This document shows, piece after piece, positions 35,370-44,534 of a stretch of 64,000 nucleotides of DNA (position 1 is the stretch's first letter; every line of letters starts with the position of its first letter). This stretch comes from G963704535 sp963704535 (lineage in GTDB: Bacteria > Chloroflexota > Chloroflexia > Chloroflexales > Roseiflexaceae). The DNA lies in NCBI GenBank assembly GCA_963704535.1, contig OY969916.1, positions 310,001-374,000 on the forward strand. The letters are read 5' to 3'. Both the position numbers and the translations under genes were made by a program. A model generated the notes under the pieces. The model worked only from the letters and a program-made list of their open reading frames with translations. It did not search any database and was not told the DNA's origin.

Positions 35370-36371
35370 TCAGAGTGCTCGGACACCAACCAGCCGGTCT
35401 TCCTCTGTCGCCTGGCCCAAGGGATTGTGCAGCGCACGGCCGAAGGCTGGCGCCGCGATCTCGAACACGTCGCCCGGTCGCGCCTGGACCCCGACCGAGC
35501 AGCTCATCATGGAGGCGCCAAAAAAGTGGCAGTGAACGTCGCCCGGTCGGCGAAACGCGCGGTACTTGAAATGATGGTGCTCGATATTGGCGATCGAGTG
35601 CGACATATTCGCCTCGCCGGTGCGAAAGGTGTCGGCCCAGACCTCCTCGCCATTCCGCAGCAGCCGCACCCGCCCGGTGATGTCGGCTGGAAGCGCGCCG
35701 ACCAGCAGCTCCGGTCCAAACGAGCATGCGCGCAGCTTTGAGTGTGCCACGTACAGGTAGTTCTGGCGCTCCATCACGTGGTCGGCGAACTCATTGCCGA
35801 GCGCGAACCCGACCCGCAGCACGGCCCCGGACTCGGCGATCACATACAGGCCGACGACTTCGGCCTCCTCGCCCCCGTCCAGGGCGAAGGCCGGCATCGG
35901 CAGCGGGTGCTCGGGCGGCACGACCCAGTCGCCGTCGCCTTTGTAGAACCACTCAGGCTGGGCGCCCACGCTGCCTGGCTCCGGCTTGCCGCCCTCGACG
36001 CCGGATTGGAACAGCCGCAGGGAATTGGAAGGTAGGGCCTGGGTGTCGCCGGGGCTGATGTGCATCGCGTTGCGCGCCAGGGCACTGTCCAGGTGGTCCA
36101 GGCCGGTCCCGCTGATGTAGCAGCGGGCTGGGTCGGGGTGGTCGAGCGGGGGCAGGAGCCGCCGCTCGGCCGCCAGCCGCTCGTAATCGACCTCCTCGTC
36201 GCCCAGCCGCTCGGCCACCACCAGCTCAAGTGGCCGCCCCGACCGGCCCGCCTCCAGCGCCAGGTCGTACACGCGCGCGGCATCCCGCAGGACGCCCAGC
36301 GTTCGCCCGTCGTCGCGCACTAGGCCGACGCAGCGGGCGCCGGTGGGTGAAAGAAACTGAACCAATCGCAT
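35370..36371 (-). CDS. AraD1/GguC family (fumarylacetoacetate hydrolase fold)
   Basis: A 333-residue enzyme of the FAH superfamily, AraD1/GguC branch. The blocks MRLVQF, ISGTGLDHL, GVEGGKPEPGS, QPEWFYKGDGDWVVPP, LDGGEEAEVVGLYVI, GFALGNEFADHVME and EANMSHSIANIEHHHFKY are characteristic, with the acidic metal-binding residues in DGGEEAE. Members dehydrate or cleave sugar-acid intermediates such as 2-keto-3-deoxy-L-arabonate. ATG at 36371 follows GAGGGAGG. No pentose pathway gene is adjacent, so the physiological substrate is open. Confidence 0.85.
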   Translation of the reverse strand: MRLVQFLSPTGARCVGLVRDDGRTLGVLRDAARVYDLALEAGRSGRPLELVVAERLGDEEVDYERLAAERRLLPPLDHPDPARCYISGTGLDHLDSALARNAMHISPGDTQALPSNSLRLFQSGVEGGKPEPGSVGAQPEWFYKGDGDWVVPPEHPLPMPAFALDGGEEAEVVGLYVIAESGAVLRVGFALGNEFADHVMERQNYLYVAHSKLRACSFGPELLVGALPADITGRVRLLRNGEEVWADTFRTGEANMSHSIANIEHHHFKYRAFRRPGDVHCHFFGASMMSCSVGVQARPGDVFEIAAPAFGRALHNPLGQATEEDRLVGVRAL

Positions 36372-36419
36372 AGTGCCTCCCTCTCGGCTCGATCGTCGCC
36401 GGTCCATTATACAACCGGG

Positions 36420-36747
36420 TAGGGAGAGGGGGAGAGGGGGAGCAACCGAGGATGGAGGACCAGGTACATAGCCAGGGAACGTAAGGGCGAACACGAGGTT
36501 CGCCCTGCCACCGAACCCCGAAGAACCAAGCACCTGTAGGGCAGGCCCTCCGTGGCCGCCCCGTGGCCGCCCCGTGGCCGCCCCGTGCCCACCCCGTGCC
36601 CGCCCCGTGGCCGCCCCAATCACGCAACACGCAACATGCAACACGCAACACGTACTCCGCAAATCGTAAATCGTCCTGCGCGGCCTGTATCTTGCTCCAA
36701 CACCTTCACACTTGACACCACAGAGCTGACTAGATCGGAGCGGGGCT
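36420..36747. repeat. Repeat-rich intergenic region
   Basis: It contains a GGGCGAACACGAGGTTCGCCC hairpin, GGCCCTCCGTGGCCGCC units, a run of CCCCGTGGCCG repeats and an ACACGCAAC heptad array. No gene is seen. Confidence 0.8.
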
Positions 36748-37443
36748 ATGCGCGAAGACAAGCCCGGATCGGGGCAGGCGGCCGATCAAGGGGCGCTGCT
36801 GGCGCGACCGAGGGCGACGGTCGGAGCCGCGCCGCTCGGCCTGCACCCGTTGGGGTTGGCCGCCGGGCGGGATGGCGTGATCTACGTACCGGCCAGCTAC
36901 CAGCCAGAGCAGCCAGCGCCACTGGCGCTGATGCTGCACGGCGCCGGCGGCGCCGCTGCGCGCACCCTGGACCCGCTGCGCGACCTGGCCGACGCGGTCG
37001 GGCTGATCCTGGTGGTCCCCGACTCGCGCGGGAGAACCTGGGACAGGCTCCTGGGCGCATACGGCCCTGACATCGCCTTCATCGACCGGGCGCTCCAGCA
37101 GGTGTTCGAGCGCTACGCCGTGGACCCGGCCCGCGTCGCGATCGGCGGCTTCTCCGACGGCGCCTCCTACGCGCTCTCGGTCGGCCTCGCCAATGGCGAC
37201 CTGTGTACCCACGTGATCGCCTTCTCGCCGGGGTTCATGTCGCCGCCGCGCCAGCAGGGCAGGCCGCGCCTGTTTATCTCCCACGGCGTCGCCGACACCA
37301 TCCTGCCGATCGAACGCTGTAGCCGTCGGCTTGTGCCAACCCTGCGGGGCGCCGGCTACGACCTACACTACCACGAGTTCGATGGCCCGCACACCGTCCC
37401 GCCCGAGATCGCACGCGAGGCGGTCGAGTGGTTCGTTGGGTAA
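36748..37443 (+). CDS. Alpha/beta-hydrolase, phospholipase/carboxylesterase-like
   Basis: A 231-residue alpha/beta hydrolase. Visible are the oxyanion block LMLHGAGG, the nucleophile elbow GGFSDGASYA (Ser), the acid in SHGVADTILP (Asp) and the base in DGPHTVPPEI (His). The order and spacing match the phospholipase/carboxylesterase family. No signal peptide is seen, so it is probably cytoplasmic. GGAGCGGGG precedes ATG. It converges with the alginate-lyase gene, separated by a hairpin repeat and a strong palindrome. Confidence 0.85.
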   Translation: MREDKPGSGQAADQGALLARPRATVGAAPLGLHPLGLAAGRDGVIYVPASYQPEQPAPLALMLHGAGGAAARTLDPLRDLADAVGLILVVPDSRGRTWDRLLGAYGPDIAFIDRALQQVFERYAVDPARVAIGGFSDGASYALSVGLANGDLCTHVIAFSPGFMSPPRQQGRPRLFISHGVADTILPIERCSRRLVPTLRGAGYDLHYHEFDGPHTVPPEIAREAVEWFVG

Positions 37444-37500
37444 GGGACTGTCTGAAAAGGGGGAGTTTGAGGGGGCCGCCCCTCAAGAATAACCCCACCC
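37443..37500. repeat. GAGGGGGC hairpin repeat
   Basis: It begins GGGACTGTCTGAAAAGGGGG and continues into TTGAGGGGGCCGCCCCTCAA. The same family as 47.91 and 60.38-60.49 kb. Confidence 0.8.
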
Positions 37501-37555
37501 ACTTTTCATAAATGCGTGGAAGGCCCGTCATGATGCAGACAGGGAACAACAAACA

Positions 37556-37585
37556 GGGCCGGTGGAATATCCACCGGCCCTATAA
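37556..37585. terminator. Palindrome between convergent genes
   Basis: GGGCCGGTGG and its complement form a stem of about 10 bp with a short A/T loop. It sits between two convergent genes, so a bidirectional terminator is plausible although no strong T tract follows. Confidence 0.6.
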
Positions 37586-37608
37586 TCTCTATCAGCAGCG
37601 TGGCTGAT

Positions 37609-39312
37609 TTACCGCGTGTGGGTCCAGTCGGTCCAGCCCATGTTCTTGCCGGGCTGGGCCGGCAGCGCCGCCGGGAAGCTGGTGCCGTAGGCGTGGTTGA
37701 CGATCCAGACCATCCACTCGTCGTCGCCCTCGGCCCACCAGCCGCCGACCTCTTTGTCCAGGTTGTAGAGGAACTGCACCGCTCGGCGCATCGCCTGGTT
37801 TTCCCAGTTCCAGGCATCGTACCCGGCGCGATGGAGCAGATCGGCCTGGACGGTCGCGCCTTCCAGCGCGCCCCAGGGGTAGTTGGTGTGGCACGGCTCC
37901 CACTGAAAGCTGCACCCGCGGCGCATATCGTCGGCGATCGCCCCGTCGATCGAGTGGCCATCCTTGCTGGTGCCCTGCGCGTTCACGCCGACCGGGTTCT
38001 TCGGGTCGCCCTGCCAGGACATGTCGTCGCCGTACTCGAAGCCGGTGTAGGAGCCGCGGTTGCCCAGCCAGCCCGCAAATACCTTGGCGGCGCGGTCGAG
38101 GTCGGCCTTGTCGCCGATGTAGATGTCGGCGGCGATGCGGGCGGCGCCGGCGTGCGTGCCCCAGTTGTTGCCGCGATCCTCGTGGGTGCTGATCAGGCTG
38201 CGCCCATCGAGCTGCTCGCTACGGACGCCGCTCAACCAGTCGCGGAACTGCTTGTCCTTGCCGGCGTCGTAGCTCTTGAGGTCGATCAGGTCGGCGGCGA
38301 TCACGTACGAGGGCAGGTTGCGACCCAGCGCCAGGGTGCGGCCACCGTCCTCAGTCCCGATCGCGGCCATAATCGCGTCGGCGGCCTTCGAGCGGTAGGA
38401 GGCAGTGCCGGTGCGGGCGTAGAGGAGCGCCACTGCCAGCGTGTTTACGTCGTGGTCGCTATCCTGGTCGGCGATGTTGGCCGTGCCCAAGCTGCCATCG
38501 GCGGCCTTCTTGAGCTGCTCCCAGGCCGGGCCACTCATCGGCAGTTTGGCCAGCTCATCGCGGCTGATCCACATGCCGCTGCTGGGGATGGCCGGGCCAG
38601 GCTGCGGGGCCGGCGTGGGCGGCAGAGGCTGGGCGGTCGGCTGCGGTTTGGCCGTCGGCTGCGGCTGGGTGGTCGGCTGGGTGGTCGGCTGCGGCTGGGC
38701 AGTGCCCTTGAGCGTGATCACCAGTTGCGGCGCGTCCTTGTGCTCGGAGGAGCGGAAGCTGATGCGCTCGGAGGAGTCCGAGATCAGCGCGAAGCTCAGG
38801 CTGCCATTGGCGATGCTGGCCGGGCTGATCGCGATCTCCAGCCAGTTGTCCTTCTTGAGGGCGGTGGGCGGGAGCGCGGCCAGGGCGGCCTCAAGGGCCG
38901 GCTGGTTCTTCCAGGTGATCGCGCTCTCTTTCCAGTTGGTGGCGGAGCGGTAGAGGGTCAGGCCGGCGGGCTTGTCGGCCTTGGCGGTCGAGATCTTCAA
39001 GCGCAAGGTCGCCTGGGCGATGTTGGCCGGGTTGACGCCGGCGAGATCGAAGCGCAGGAAGGTGGTCATGCGCGGGGTGGTATCGAGCGAGAGTGTGGTA
39101 TCGTCGCCGTAGTTACTGCCGGATTTATCCTCGCGCACGTAGCTATCGGCGGCCGGCTTGAAGGTGAGTGAGTCGCTGGCGGCGCTGGAGCCCTGCGGCA
39201 GTGCGACATTGAGCGCGACCGCCAGTGTGCAGATGGCGAGAAACAGAGCGCCGAGTGTTCGTCCGATGTTCTTCGTTATGGAGCGGTGTAGGATTGTCTT
39301 CGATGTACTCAA
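37609..39312 (-). CDS. Secreted alginate-lyase-domain protein with N-terminal DNRLRE/CBM-like module
   Basis: A 567-residue secreted enzyme. Residues 1-45 form a signal peptide (hydrophobic TLGALFLAICTLAVALNVAL, then SSAAS). Residues 48-205 form a DNRLRE/CBM96-like beta-sandwich (PAADSYVREDKSGSNYGDD, TTFLRFDL, LRLKISTAK, SATNWKESAITWKNQPA). A Pro/Thr/Gln linker follows (QPTTQPTTQPQPTAKPQP). The C-terminal half is an alginate-lyase-type alpha/alpha toroid with a NNWGTHA block. It would cleave uronate-containing polysaccharide outside the cell. It lies alone, with no uronate-degradation genes adjacent. Substrate is uncertain. Confidence 0.8.
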   Translation of the reverse strand: MSTSKTILHRSITKNIGRTLGALFLAICTLAVALNVALPQGSSAASDSLTFKPAADSYVREDKSGSNYGDDTTLSLDTTPRMTTFLRFDLAGVNPANIAQATLRLKISTAKADKPAGLTLYRSATNWKESAITWKNQPALEAALAALPPTALKKDNWLEIAISPASIANGSLSFALISDSSERISFRSSEHKDAPQLVITLKGTAQPQPTTQPTTQPQPTAKPQPTAQPLPPTPAPQPGPAIPSSGMWISRDELAKLPMSGPAWEQLKKAADGSLGTANIADQDSDHDVNTLAVALLYARTGTASYRSKAADAIMAAIGTEDGGRTLALGRNLPSYVIAADLIDLKSYDAGKDKQFRDWLSGVRSEQLDGRSLISTHEDRGNNWGTHAGAARIAADIYIGDKADLDRAAKVFAGWLGNRGSYTGFEYGDDMSWQGDPKNPVGVNAQGTSKDGHSIDGAIADDMRRGCSFQWEPCHTNYPWGALEGATVQADLLHRAGYDAWNWENQAMRRAVQFLYNLDKEVGGWWAEGDDEWMVWIVNHAYGTSFPAALPAQPGKNMGWTDWTHTR

Positions 39313-39754
39313 GGCAGGTCCTCCTTTGAGTGTATGCGAGAGTATTGCGAGTAAGTACCTGTTCGTCAGTGGTTAGTGGTTAGTTATCAGTTGCCAGTCA
39401 GGAGCGGTGAAGCATCCTGCCGACTACCGATTAGTTCCTGTTGATGTAGTTGTTAATGTTCGTGTTTACCATTCTTTAACCTGGCGTAACAATAGCATGG
39501 CGGGTGCGGCAGCGTCTAGGCCGATATGCTCCTGGTTTGGTCAGGCTGGCGCGAAGGGCTGTGCAAGCCGGTGCGGGGGCGGATCGAGCGCATCAGGCTG
39601 CGGTGGGTGCAGTTATAATCAAGGTATTGTTAAGAATAGGTTAATATGCCAGGGTGATTGCCGCCCGTGCCAGATCGTGATTCCGCCGGGGTGGCGAGGG
39701 GGTCGTGCAGCGCGAGCGCGGCGGGAGCAGCGCCATCTTCGTGCCCTGGCTGCC
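39313..39754. other. Intergenic region without a recognised gene
   Basis: It contains a short GGTTAGT-type repeat and an AT-rich stretch (39430-39500) that could hold the promoter of the alginate-lyase gene on the minus strand. No convincing coding frame is seen. Confidence 0.5.
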
Positions 39755-39783
39755 TTGACATGATCTTTCCTGTCGCCTAGAAT
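39755..39783 (+). promoter_or_regulatory. Sigma70-type promoter for the recycling cluster
   Basis: TTGACA, a 17-bp spacer, then TAGAAT followed by GATGC. It lies about 130 bp before nagZ. The same arrangement with the same downstream bases recurs at 60275. Confidence 0.7.
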
Positions 39784-39825
39784 GATGCACCACGCCAGAC
39801 GCAATAAATCGTATTGGACAGGTCA

Positions 39826-39890
39826 GACCTGACAGGTCTGACTCGGGCGTTTTCGACGCCTTCCTCAAGACCTGTCAGGTCTTTCGGAAG
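39826..39890. repeat. CAGACCTGACAGGTCTG inverted repeats
   Basis: A 17-bp palindrome and a second AGACCTGTCAGGTCT copy about 30 bp on. They lie between the promoter and nagZ and could be an operator pair or an ordinary repeat family. Confidence 0.7.
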
Positions 39891-39913
39891 ATTCTGGTCT
39901 AGAAGTGCCGTGC

Positions 39914-41434
39914 ATGATGACCAACCTCGCCGACGTTGTCGGCCAGAGCATGATGCTCAGCTTCGCCGGGCCGCGTATGACGCCGGAGGTGCGGGACGCG
40001 CTGACCCGCGTTCGCCCCAGCGGAGTCATTCTGTTTGCCGCGAACATCGCCTCGGCCGCCGCGCTCCACAAGCTGTGCGGATCGCTCCAGGCTACCGCCG
40101 CCGCGCTTAGACTGCCCCCGCTGCTGATCGCGATCGATCAGGAGGGCGGCCTGGTCAACCGGCTGCCGGAGCCTTTCACAGTCCCGCCCAGCCAGATGGC
40201 CCAAGGTGCCACCGGCGAGCCTGCGGTGGCGCGCGAGTGCGCCCACATCACTGGCCGGCAACTGCGCGCCTGCGGCGTTAATACCAACTTCGCCCCGGTG
40301 CTGGATGTCAACTGCGACCCGGCCAACCCAGTGATCGGCACGCGCGCTTTTGGCGCCGACGCTGCCATCGTCACCGGCTTTGGGCTGGCCGCGCTCCAGG
40401 GCTACCGCGAGGCCGGGGTGATCGCCACGATCAAGCATTTCCCAGGGCACGGCGACACCAGTGTCAACTCGCACGCTGGCTTGCCGGTGGCGCACCACGG
40501 TCGCGAACGGCTGGACGCGGTCGAGTTGGCGCCGTTCAAGGCGGCGGTTCAGGCCGGTGCTCCGGCGCTAATGACTGCTCACATGGTCTTCAGCGCGCTC
40601 GACACACTCCCGGCGACCCTCTCGCGGGCGATCCTGACCGATCTGCTGCGTGGCGAGCTTGGCTTCGAGGGGGTTGTCTTCACCGATGCCCTGGATATGC
40701 GCGCGGTCGCCGACACCTATAGCCCGGCCGAGCTGGCGACACTGGCCAAGGCGGCGGGTGCCGATGTGCTGCTGCCGCTCGGCGACCTGGCTAGCCAGAT
40801 TGCGCTGGCTGGGGCGCTGTGTGAAGCGGTGCAGAGTGGCCGGCTCGATCGGGCGGTGTTCGTCGCGACGGTGCGGCGGCTGGAGGTGCTGCGCGCCGCG
40901 TACGCGCTCGGCGATGCGCTGCCGTCGTACGCCCCGCCCGATCGCTCATTCGAGGCGCCCGCCCTGGCGATCGCCCGACGCAGCATCAGGGTGTATGACC
41001 AGCATGGGCTACTGCCGCTGCCGGCTGATACCCAACTCACGCTGATCGACTGCCTGCAACCGCGCTTCTCGCTAGCCGAGGAGGCCGTCAGCCGCGCCGA
41101 GCTGCTGCGTGGCCTGGTGGAGCGCGCCTTCCCGTCGGCACGGTGCCTGACCCTGGAGCCGGGGTGGGACGCGGAGGCCGAGACGCACGCGCTCGACACG
41201 GCGCGCCAGGGCACGGCGATGCTGCTCGTGACCCGCAACGCCGCCTTTGTCGAGCAGCAGGCGCGGCTGGCTCGGCGGCTGGCCGCGCTTGACGTACCGC
41301 TCATCCACGCCGCCGTTCGCAATCCCGACTCCGATGCGATCAGGGCATCCGCTACCGCGACCCTGCTCACCTACGGCGACCCACCTCTCTCGCTGCGGGC
41401 GCTGGTCGATGCCATCGCGAAACGTGAAACGTGA
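39914..41434 (+). CDS. nagZ: Glycoside hydrolase family 3, NagZ-like beta-N-acetylglucosaminidase
   Basis: A 506-residue GH3 enzyme with a NagZ-type catalytic half (LLIAIDQEGGLVNRL, the KHFPGHGDT block with the catalytic His, and TDALDM with the nucleophile Asp). A C-terminal extension of about 170 residues is longer than single-domain NagZ (about 340). It would remove GlcNAc from muropeptides or from GlcNAc-MurNAc. No signal peptide is visible. A GTG nine bases earlier is an alternative start; ATG at 39914 is preferred. It heads the run nagZ-namZ-ABC importer-anmK-murQ, which supports a cell-wall-sugar role. Confidence 0.85.
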   Translation: MMTNLADVVGQSMMLSFAGPRMTPEVRDALTRVRPSGVILFAANIASAAALHKLCGSLQATAAALRLPPLLIAIDQEGGLVNRLPEPFTVPPSQMAQGATGEPAVARECAHITGRQLRACGVNTNFAPVLDVNCDPANPVIGTRAFGADAAIVTGFGLAALQGYREAGVIATIKHFPGHGDTSVNSHAGLPVAHHGRERLDAVELAPFKAAVQAGAPALMTAHMVFSALDTLPATLSRAILTDLLRGELGFEGVVFTDALDMRAVADTYSPAELATLAKAAGADVLLPLGDLASQIALAGALCEAVQSGRLDRAVFVATVRRLEVLRAAYALGDALPSYAPPDRSFEAPALAIARRSIRVYDQHGLLPLPADTQLTLIDCLQPRFSLAEEAVSRAELLRGLVERAFPSARCLTLEPGWDAEAETHALDTARQGTAMLLVTRNAAFVEQQARLARRLAALDVPLIHAAVRNPDSDAIRASATATLLTYGDPPLSLRALVDAIAKRET

Positions 41435-41509
41435 AACGTGTTGCGTGTTGCGTGTTGCGTAACTTTTTGTTCTTTGGCGGTCGGTGGTCGGTAGTCAATT
41501 GAGGTGTGA
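41430..41509. repeat. Repeat-filled gap between nagZ and namZ
   Basis: An AACGTGTTGCGTGTTGCGT heptad array, TTTTGTTCTTTGG and GGTCGGTGG units. These families also occur inside the NRPS A domains. Confidence 0.75.
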
Positions 41510-42664
41510 GTGTACAACGGACAACGGACAACGGACCACGGACAACCCGGCATCGTCGTGCTGCTGGAGCAGCGGCGCGACCTGCTCGATGGCCGGCGCC
41601 TGGGTGTGTTGAGCGGCCCCAGCGGCGTGTTGCCCGATCTGACCGGGAGCGCCGAGGCGCTGCTGCGCGCCGCCGATGTGCGCGCGCTGTTCGCCCCCGA
41701 GCACGGGCTACTGGGCGCTGCGGCCGAGGGCGCGCACGTCACTCATGGCGTTCATCGGGCCGGCGTGCCGATCTACAGCCTCTACGGCGCCGATCTGGCC
41801 CCCAGCGCCCAGCAGCTCGCCGGGCTCGACGCGCTGGTCTGCGACATCCAGGACATCGGCTGTCGTTTCTATACCTACGCCTGGACCCTGGTCAAGCTGA
41901 TGCAGGTCGCCGCTGGGGTTGGCGTGGCCGTGATCGTGGCCGACCGGCCCAACCCACTGGGCGGCGCGGTTGAAGGTCCCGGCGTCGACGCCAGCCAGCG
42001 CACGCTGGTCGGCCTGCACGACGTGCCGATCCGCCACGGGCTGACGTTGGGTGAGCTGGCGCGGCTGGCGAACGACGAGCTAGCGATCGGCTGCGACCTG
42101 ACCGTCGTGCCCTGCGCGGGCTGGCGCCGCGCCGAGCGCTGGGGCGCGACCGGGCTCCCGTGGGTGCCGCCCTCGCCGAACATGCCCACTGCCGAGGCCG
42201 CGCTGGTCTACCCCGGCACCTGCCTGGTGGAGGGTACCAACCTATCGGTTGGGCGCGGCACGGCGCGGCCGTTCGAGTGGTTGGGCGCGCCCTGGGTCGA
42301 TGGGCCGGCCCTGGCCGAGGCGCTGAACGGTGCCGGGCTGCCGGGCGTGCGCTGGCGGGCGCTGGCCTTTCAGCCCTGTGCCGCGCCCCACGCCGGCGAG
42401 CTGTGCTACGGCGTTCAGCCGCACGTCACCGACCCGGACGCCTTCAGGCCGGTCCTGGCAGGGCTGACCCTGGTCGCGGCGCTGTGGCGCGTCCATGCCG
42501 GGCAGTTCGCCTGGGCGACGGCCCACTTCGACCGGCTGGCCGGCTCGCCGGGCCTACGCGCCGCGATCGAGTCCGGGACGCCGCCGCAGGAGATCGCCGC
42601 CGGCTGGAGCGAGTACGAGGCGGCGTTCCAAGCACGGGCGGCGCCGTTCCTGCTATACACATAA
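41510..42664 (+). CDS. namZ: NamZ-like exo-beta-N-acetylmuramidase (DUF1343, GH171)
   Basis: A 384-residue protein of the DUF1343 family, whose founding member NamZ releases MurNAc from the non-reducing end of peptidoglycan strands. Blocks: GPSGVLPD, APEHGLLG, IYSLYG, DIQDIGCRFYTYAWTL, DRPNPLGG, RHGLTLGELA, PPSPNMPT, YPGTCLVEGTNLSVGRGTA. The predicted GTG start follows GAGGTG but lies inside a GGACAAC repeat. The first 14 residues (MYNGQRTTDHGQPG) are therefore repeat-encoded, and a downstream GTG start is possible. No clear signal peptide. Its product MurNAc fits the importer, AnmK, MurQ and MurK-like genes around it. Confidence 0.87.
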   Translation: MYNGQRTTDHGQPGIVVLLEQRRDLLDGRRLGVLSGPSGVLPDLTGSAEALLRAADVRALFAPEHGLLGAAAEGAHVTHGVHRAGVPIYSLYGADLAPSAQQLAGLDALVCDIQDIGCRFYTYAWTLVKLMQVAAGVGVAVIVADRPNPLGGAVEGPGVDASQRTLVGLHDVPIRHGLTLGELARLANDELAIGCDLTVVPCAGWRRAERWGATGLPWVPPSPNMPTAEAALVYPGTCLVEGTNLSVGRGTARPFEWLGAPWVDGPALAEALNGAGLPGVRWRALAFQPCAAPHAGELCYGVQPHVTDPDAFRPVLAGLTLVAALWRVHAGQFAWATAHFDRLAGSPGLRAAIESGTPPQEIAAGWSEYEAAFQARAAPFLLYT

Positions 42665-42677
42665 CCATGGCAACAAC

Positions 42678-42910
42678 GCGGGCGATGACGACGACGCGGG
42701 CGATGACGACGACGCGGGCGATGAGGACAACGCGGGCGAATACAAGATTCGCCCCGACGCAATGATCATCAATGATCCCTATCAACGTGATCACGATGCG
42801 TAAGGACGAACCTCGTGTTCGCCCACGACGAAGAGCAACGAAACACCCGCGCGTAAGGGCGAACCCACGTGTTCGCCCGCGACGAAGAGCAGCGAAACAC
42901 CCGGAAAGGA
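42678..42910. repeat. Tandem repeats upstream of the binding-protein gene
   Basis: 42678-42745 is an array of about 18 bp (GCGGGCGATGACGACGAC). 42800-42905 holds two copies of a unit of about 53 bp with GGGCGAACC…TTCGCCC hairpins and ACGAAGAGCA. No gene is seen in 42665-42980. Confidence 0.85.
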
Positions 42911-43000
42911 GGCCCACACCGAGACCCATCGTAGAGTCTGATTGACCGCCCGAACTCGCCCAGGAATGGCGAGAAACAGATGCTTTCCAGGAGGACTGCG

Positions 43001-44527
43001 ATGAAGCACCGATCTCTATCCCTGCCAGCGCTGGCCCTGCTGCTGGCCTCGATCCTGGCCGCGTGCGGCGGTGGCGGCGCCACCCCTGCCGCCCAGCCCA
43101 CCGCCGGCGCCGCCCAGGCGACCCAGGCGCCCGCCGCTGCCGCCCCGACTGCCGCAGCAGCCGCCCCGACTGCCGCAGCAGCCGCTCCGACTGCCGCAGC
43201 GACCGCGCCGACCGCCGCAGCGACCGCGCCGACCGCCGCAGCAGCCGCGCCGACCGCCGCCGGGAGCGCCCAGCCCACCCCGGCACCCCTGCCGACCATC
43301 GCCGTTCCGGAGCAGCCCAGCGCGCCGGTCAGCCAGAGCGGCTTCAAGGGCACGCTCCAGTACTGGGTGCTTGGCTACCAGCCCGGCAGCGCCAACCGCA
43401 CCGGCCAGCTCATGGACGCGGCGGTCACGGCCTTCACCAAGAACAACCCCGACATTCTGGTGGAGATCACCGGCTATACCGGCGACCAGGCCGGGTTCAC
43501 CAAGCTGACCCAGGCGGTCCAGGGCGGCCAGGCGGTCGACATGTTCCGCCTGCCGTCGGACATCCTGCCGCTGCTGGTCCAGGACGGGCTGGTCGCGCCG
43601 ATCGACGAGTTCCTGACCGACGCAGATAAAGCCGACATCTACCCCAACCTGCTCCAGGCCGTGAGCGTCGACGGGCAGGCCTACGCCTGGCCGCTGTGGG
43701 TGCCGCCGGTGGGGATGTACCTAAACCTGGACATCTTCAAGGAGCGCAGCGTCGAGCTGCCGCCGAAGGACTGGACCTACGACCAGTTCGTCGAGATCGC
43801 CAAGCAGCTCACCTTCGCCCGCGACAACGGCGAGCAGGTCTACGGCTACACCGCGCTGATCGATCCCGGCGTGGTCAACGCCTGGCCGTTCATCCTGGGC
43901 GAGGGCGCGCTGCCGCTCAGCCAGGACAACACGGCCTACACCTTCGACACCGCCGAGGCGGCGCGCGGCCTCCAGAAGCTGGCCGACCTGGCGCTGGTCC
44001 ACAAGGTCACGCCGCCCGACTTCGGCTCGCAGACCGTGGCCGACATCCAAGCCGGCTTCAAGGACAAAAAGGTCTACGCGATGTACAGCGAGCCAAGCGG
44101 CGCGTCCTCCGGCTACAAAGCCGCCGGAATGAACTTCGACGTGTGGCCCATGCCGCTCATGGGCAGCGGCAAGCCGGTGACGGCCGGCGGCATCGGCCTG
44201 ATCTCGGTGGCCGCGACCGACGACCAGGCCAAGCTCCAGGCCGCGATGGACCTGGCCCGCTACCTGACCAGCGCCGAGGTGGGCACTGACGTGGAGGGCT
44301 ACTACCTGGCCCCCGGCGCCCGCAAGTCGGTCAAGGTCAGCGACCCGATCAGCAAGTTCGAGCCGTTCGTCGCGTCCTGCTACATCACGCCGATCATCGC
44401 TGCGTGGCCGCAGATCCGCACGATCATCCACCCGCAGATCCAGAACGTGATCTTCGGCAAGATCACGGCCGAGGAGGCGCTCAAGCAGCCCGCCGAGGAG
44501 GTCAACGGGATTCTCGGCGGGCAGTAG
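43001..44527 (+). CDS. Sugar ABC transporter substrate-binding lipoprotein
   Basis: A 508-residue family-1 extracellular solute-binding protein. The signal peptide ends in the lipobox ILAAC-GGGG. Residues 25-105 form a low-complexity Ala/Pro/Thr linker made of APTAA repeats, probably a cell-wall spacer. The mature domain begins at FKGTLQYWVLGY. ATG at 43001 follows AGGAGG. Two permease genes follow, the first 7 bp downstream. A dedicated ATPase is absent, as is common when a shared MsmK-like ATPase serves several importers. The neighbours (namZ, nagZ, anmK, murQ) suggest MurNAc, GlcNAc-MurNAc or anhydro-muropeptide sugar as the ligand; this is inference. Confidence 0.9.
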   Translation: MKHRSLSLPALALLLASILAACGGGGATPAAQPTAGAAQATQAPAAAAPTAAAAAPTAAAAAPTAAATAPTAAATAPTAAAAAPTAAGSAQPTPAPLPTIAVPEQPSAPVSQSGFKGTLQYWVLGYQPGSANRTGQLMDAAVTAFTKNNPDILVEITGYTGDQAGFTKLTQAVQGGQAVDMFRLPSDILPLLVQDGLVAPIDEFLTDADKADIYPNLLQAVSVDGQAYAWPLWVPPVGMYLNLDIFKERSVELPPKDWTYDQFVEIAKQLTFARDNGEQVYGYTALIDPGVVNAWPFILGEGALPLSQDNTAYTFDTAEAARGLQKLADLALVHKVTPPDFGSQTVADIQAGFKDKKVYAMYSEPSGASSGYKAAGMNFDVWPMPLMGSGKPVTAGGIGLISVAATDDQAKLQAAMDLARYLTSAEVGTDVEGYYLAPGARKSVKVSDPISKFEPFVASCYITPIIAAWPQIRTIIHPQIQNVIFGKITAEEALKQPAEEVNGILGGQ

Positions 44528-44534
44528 AGGAACA

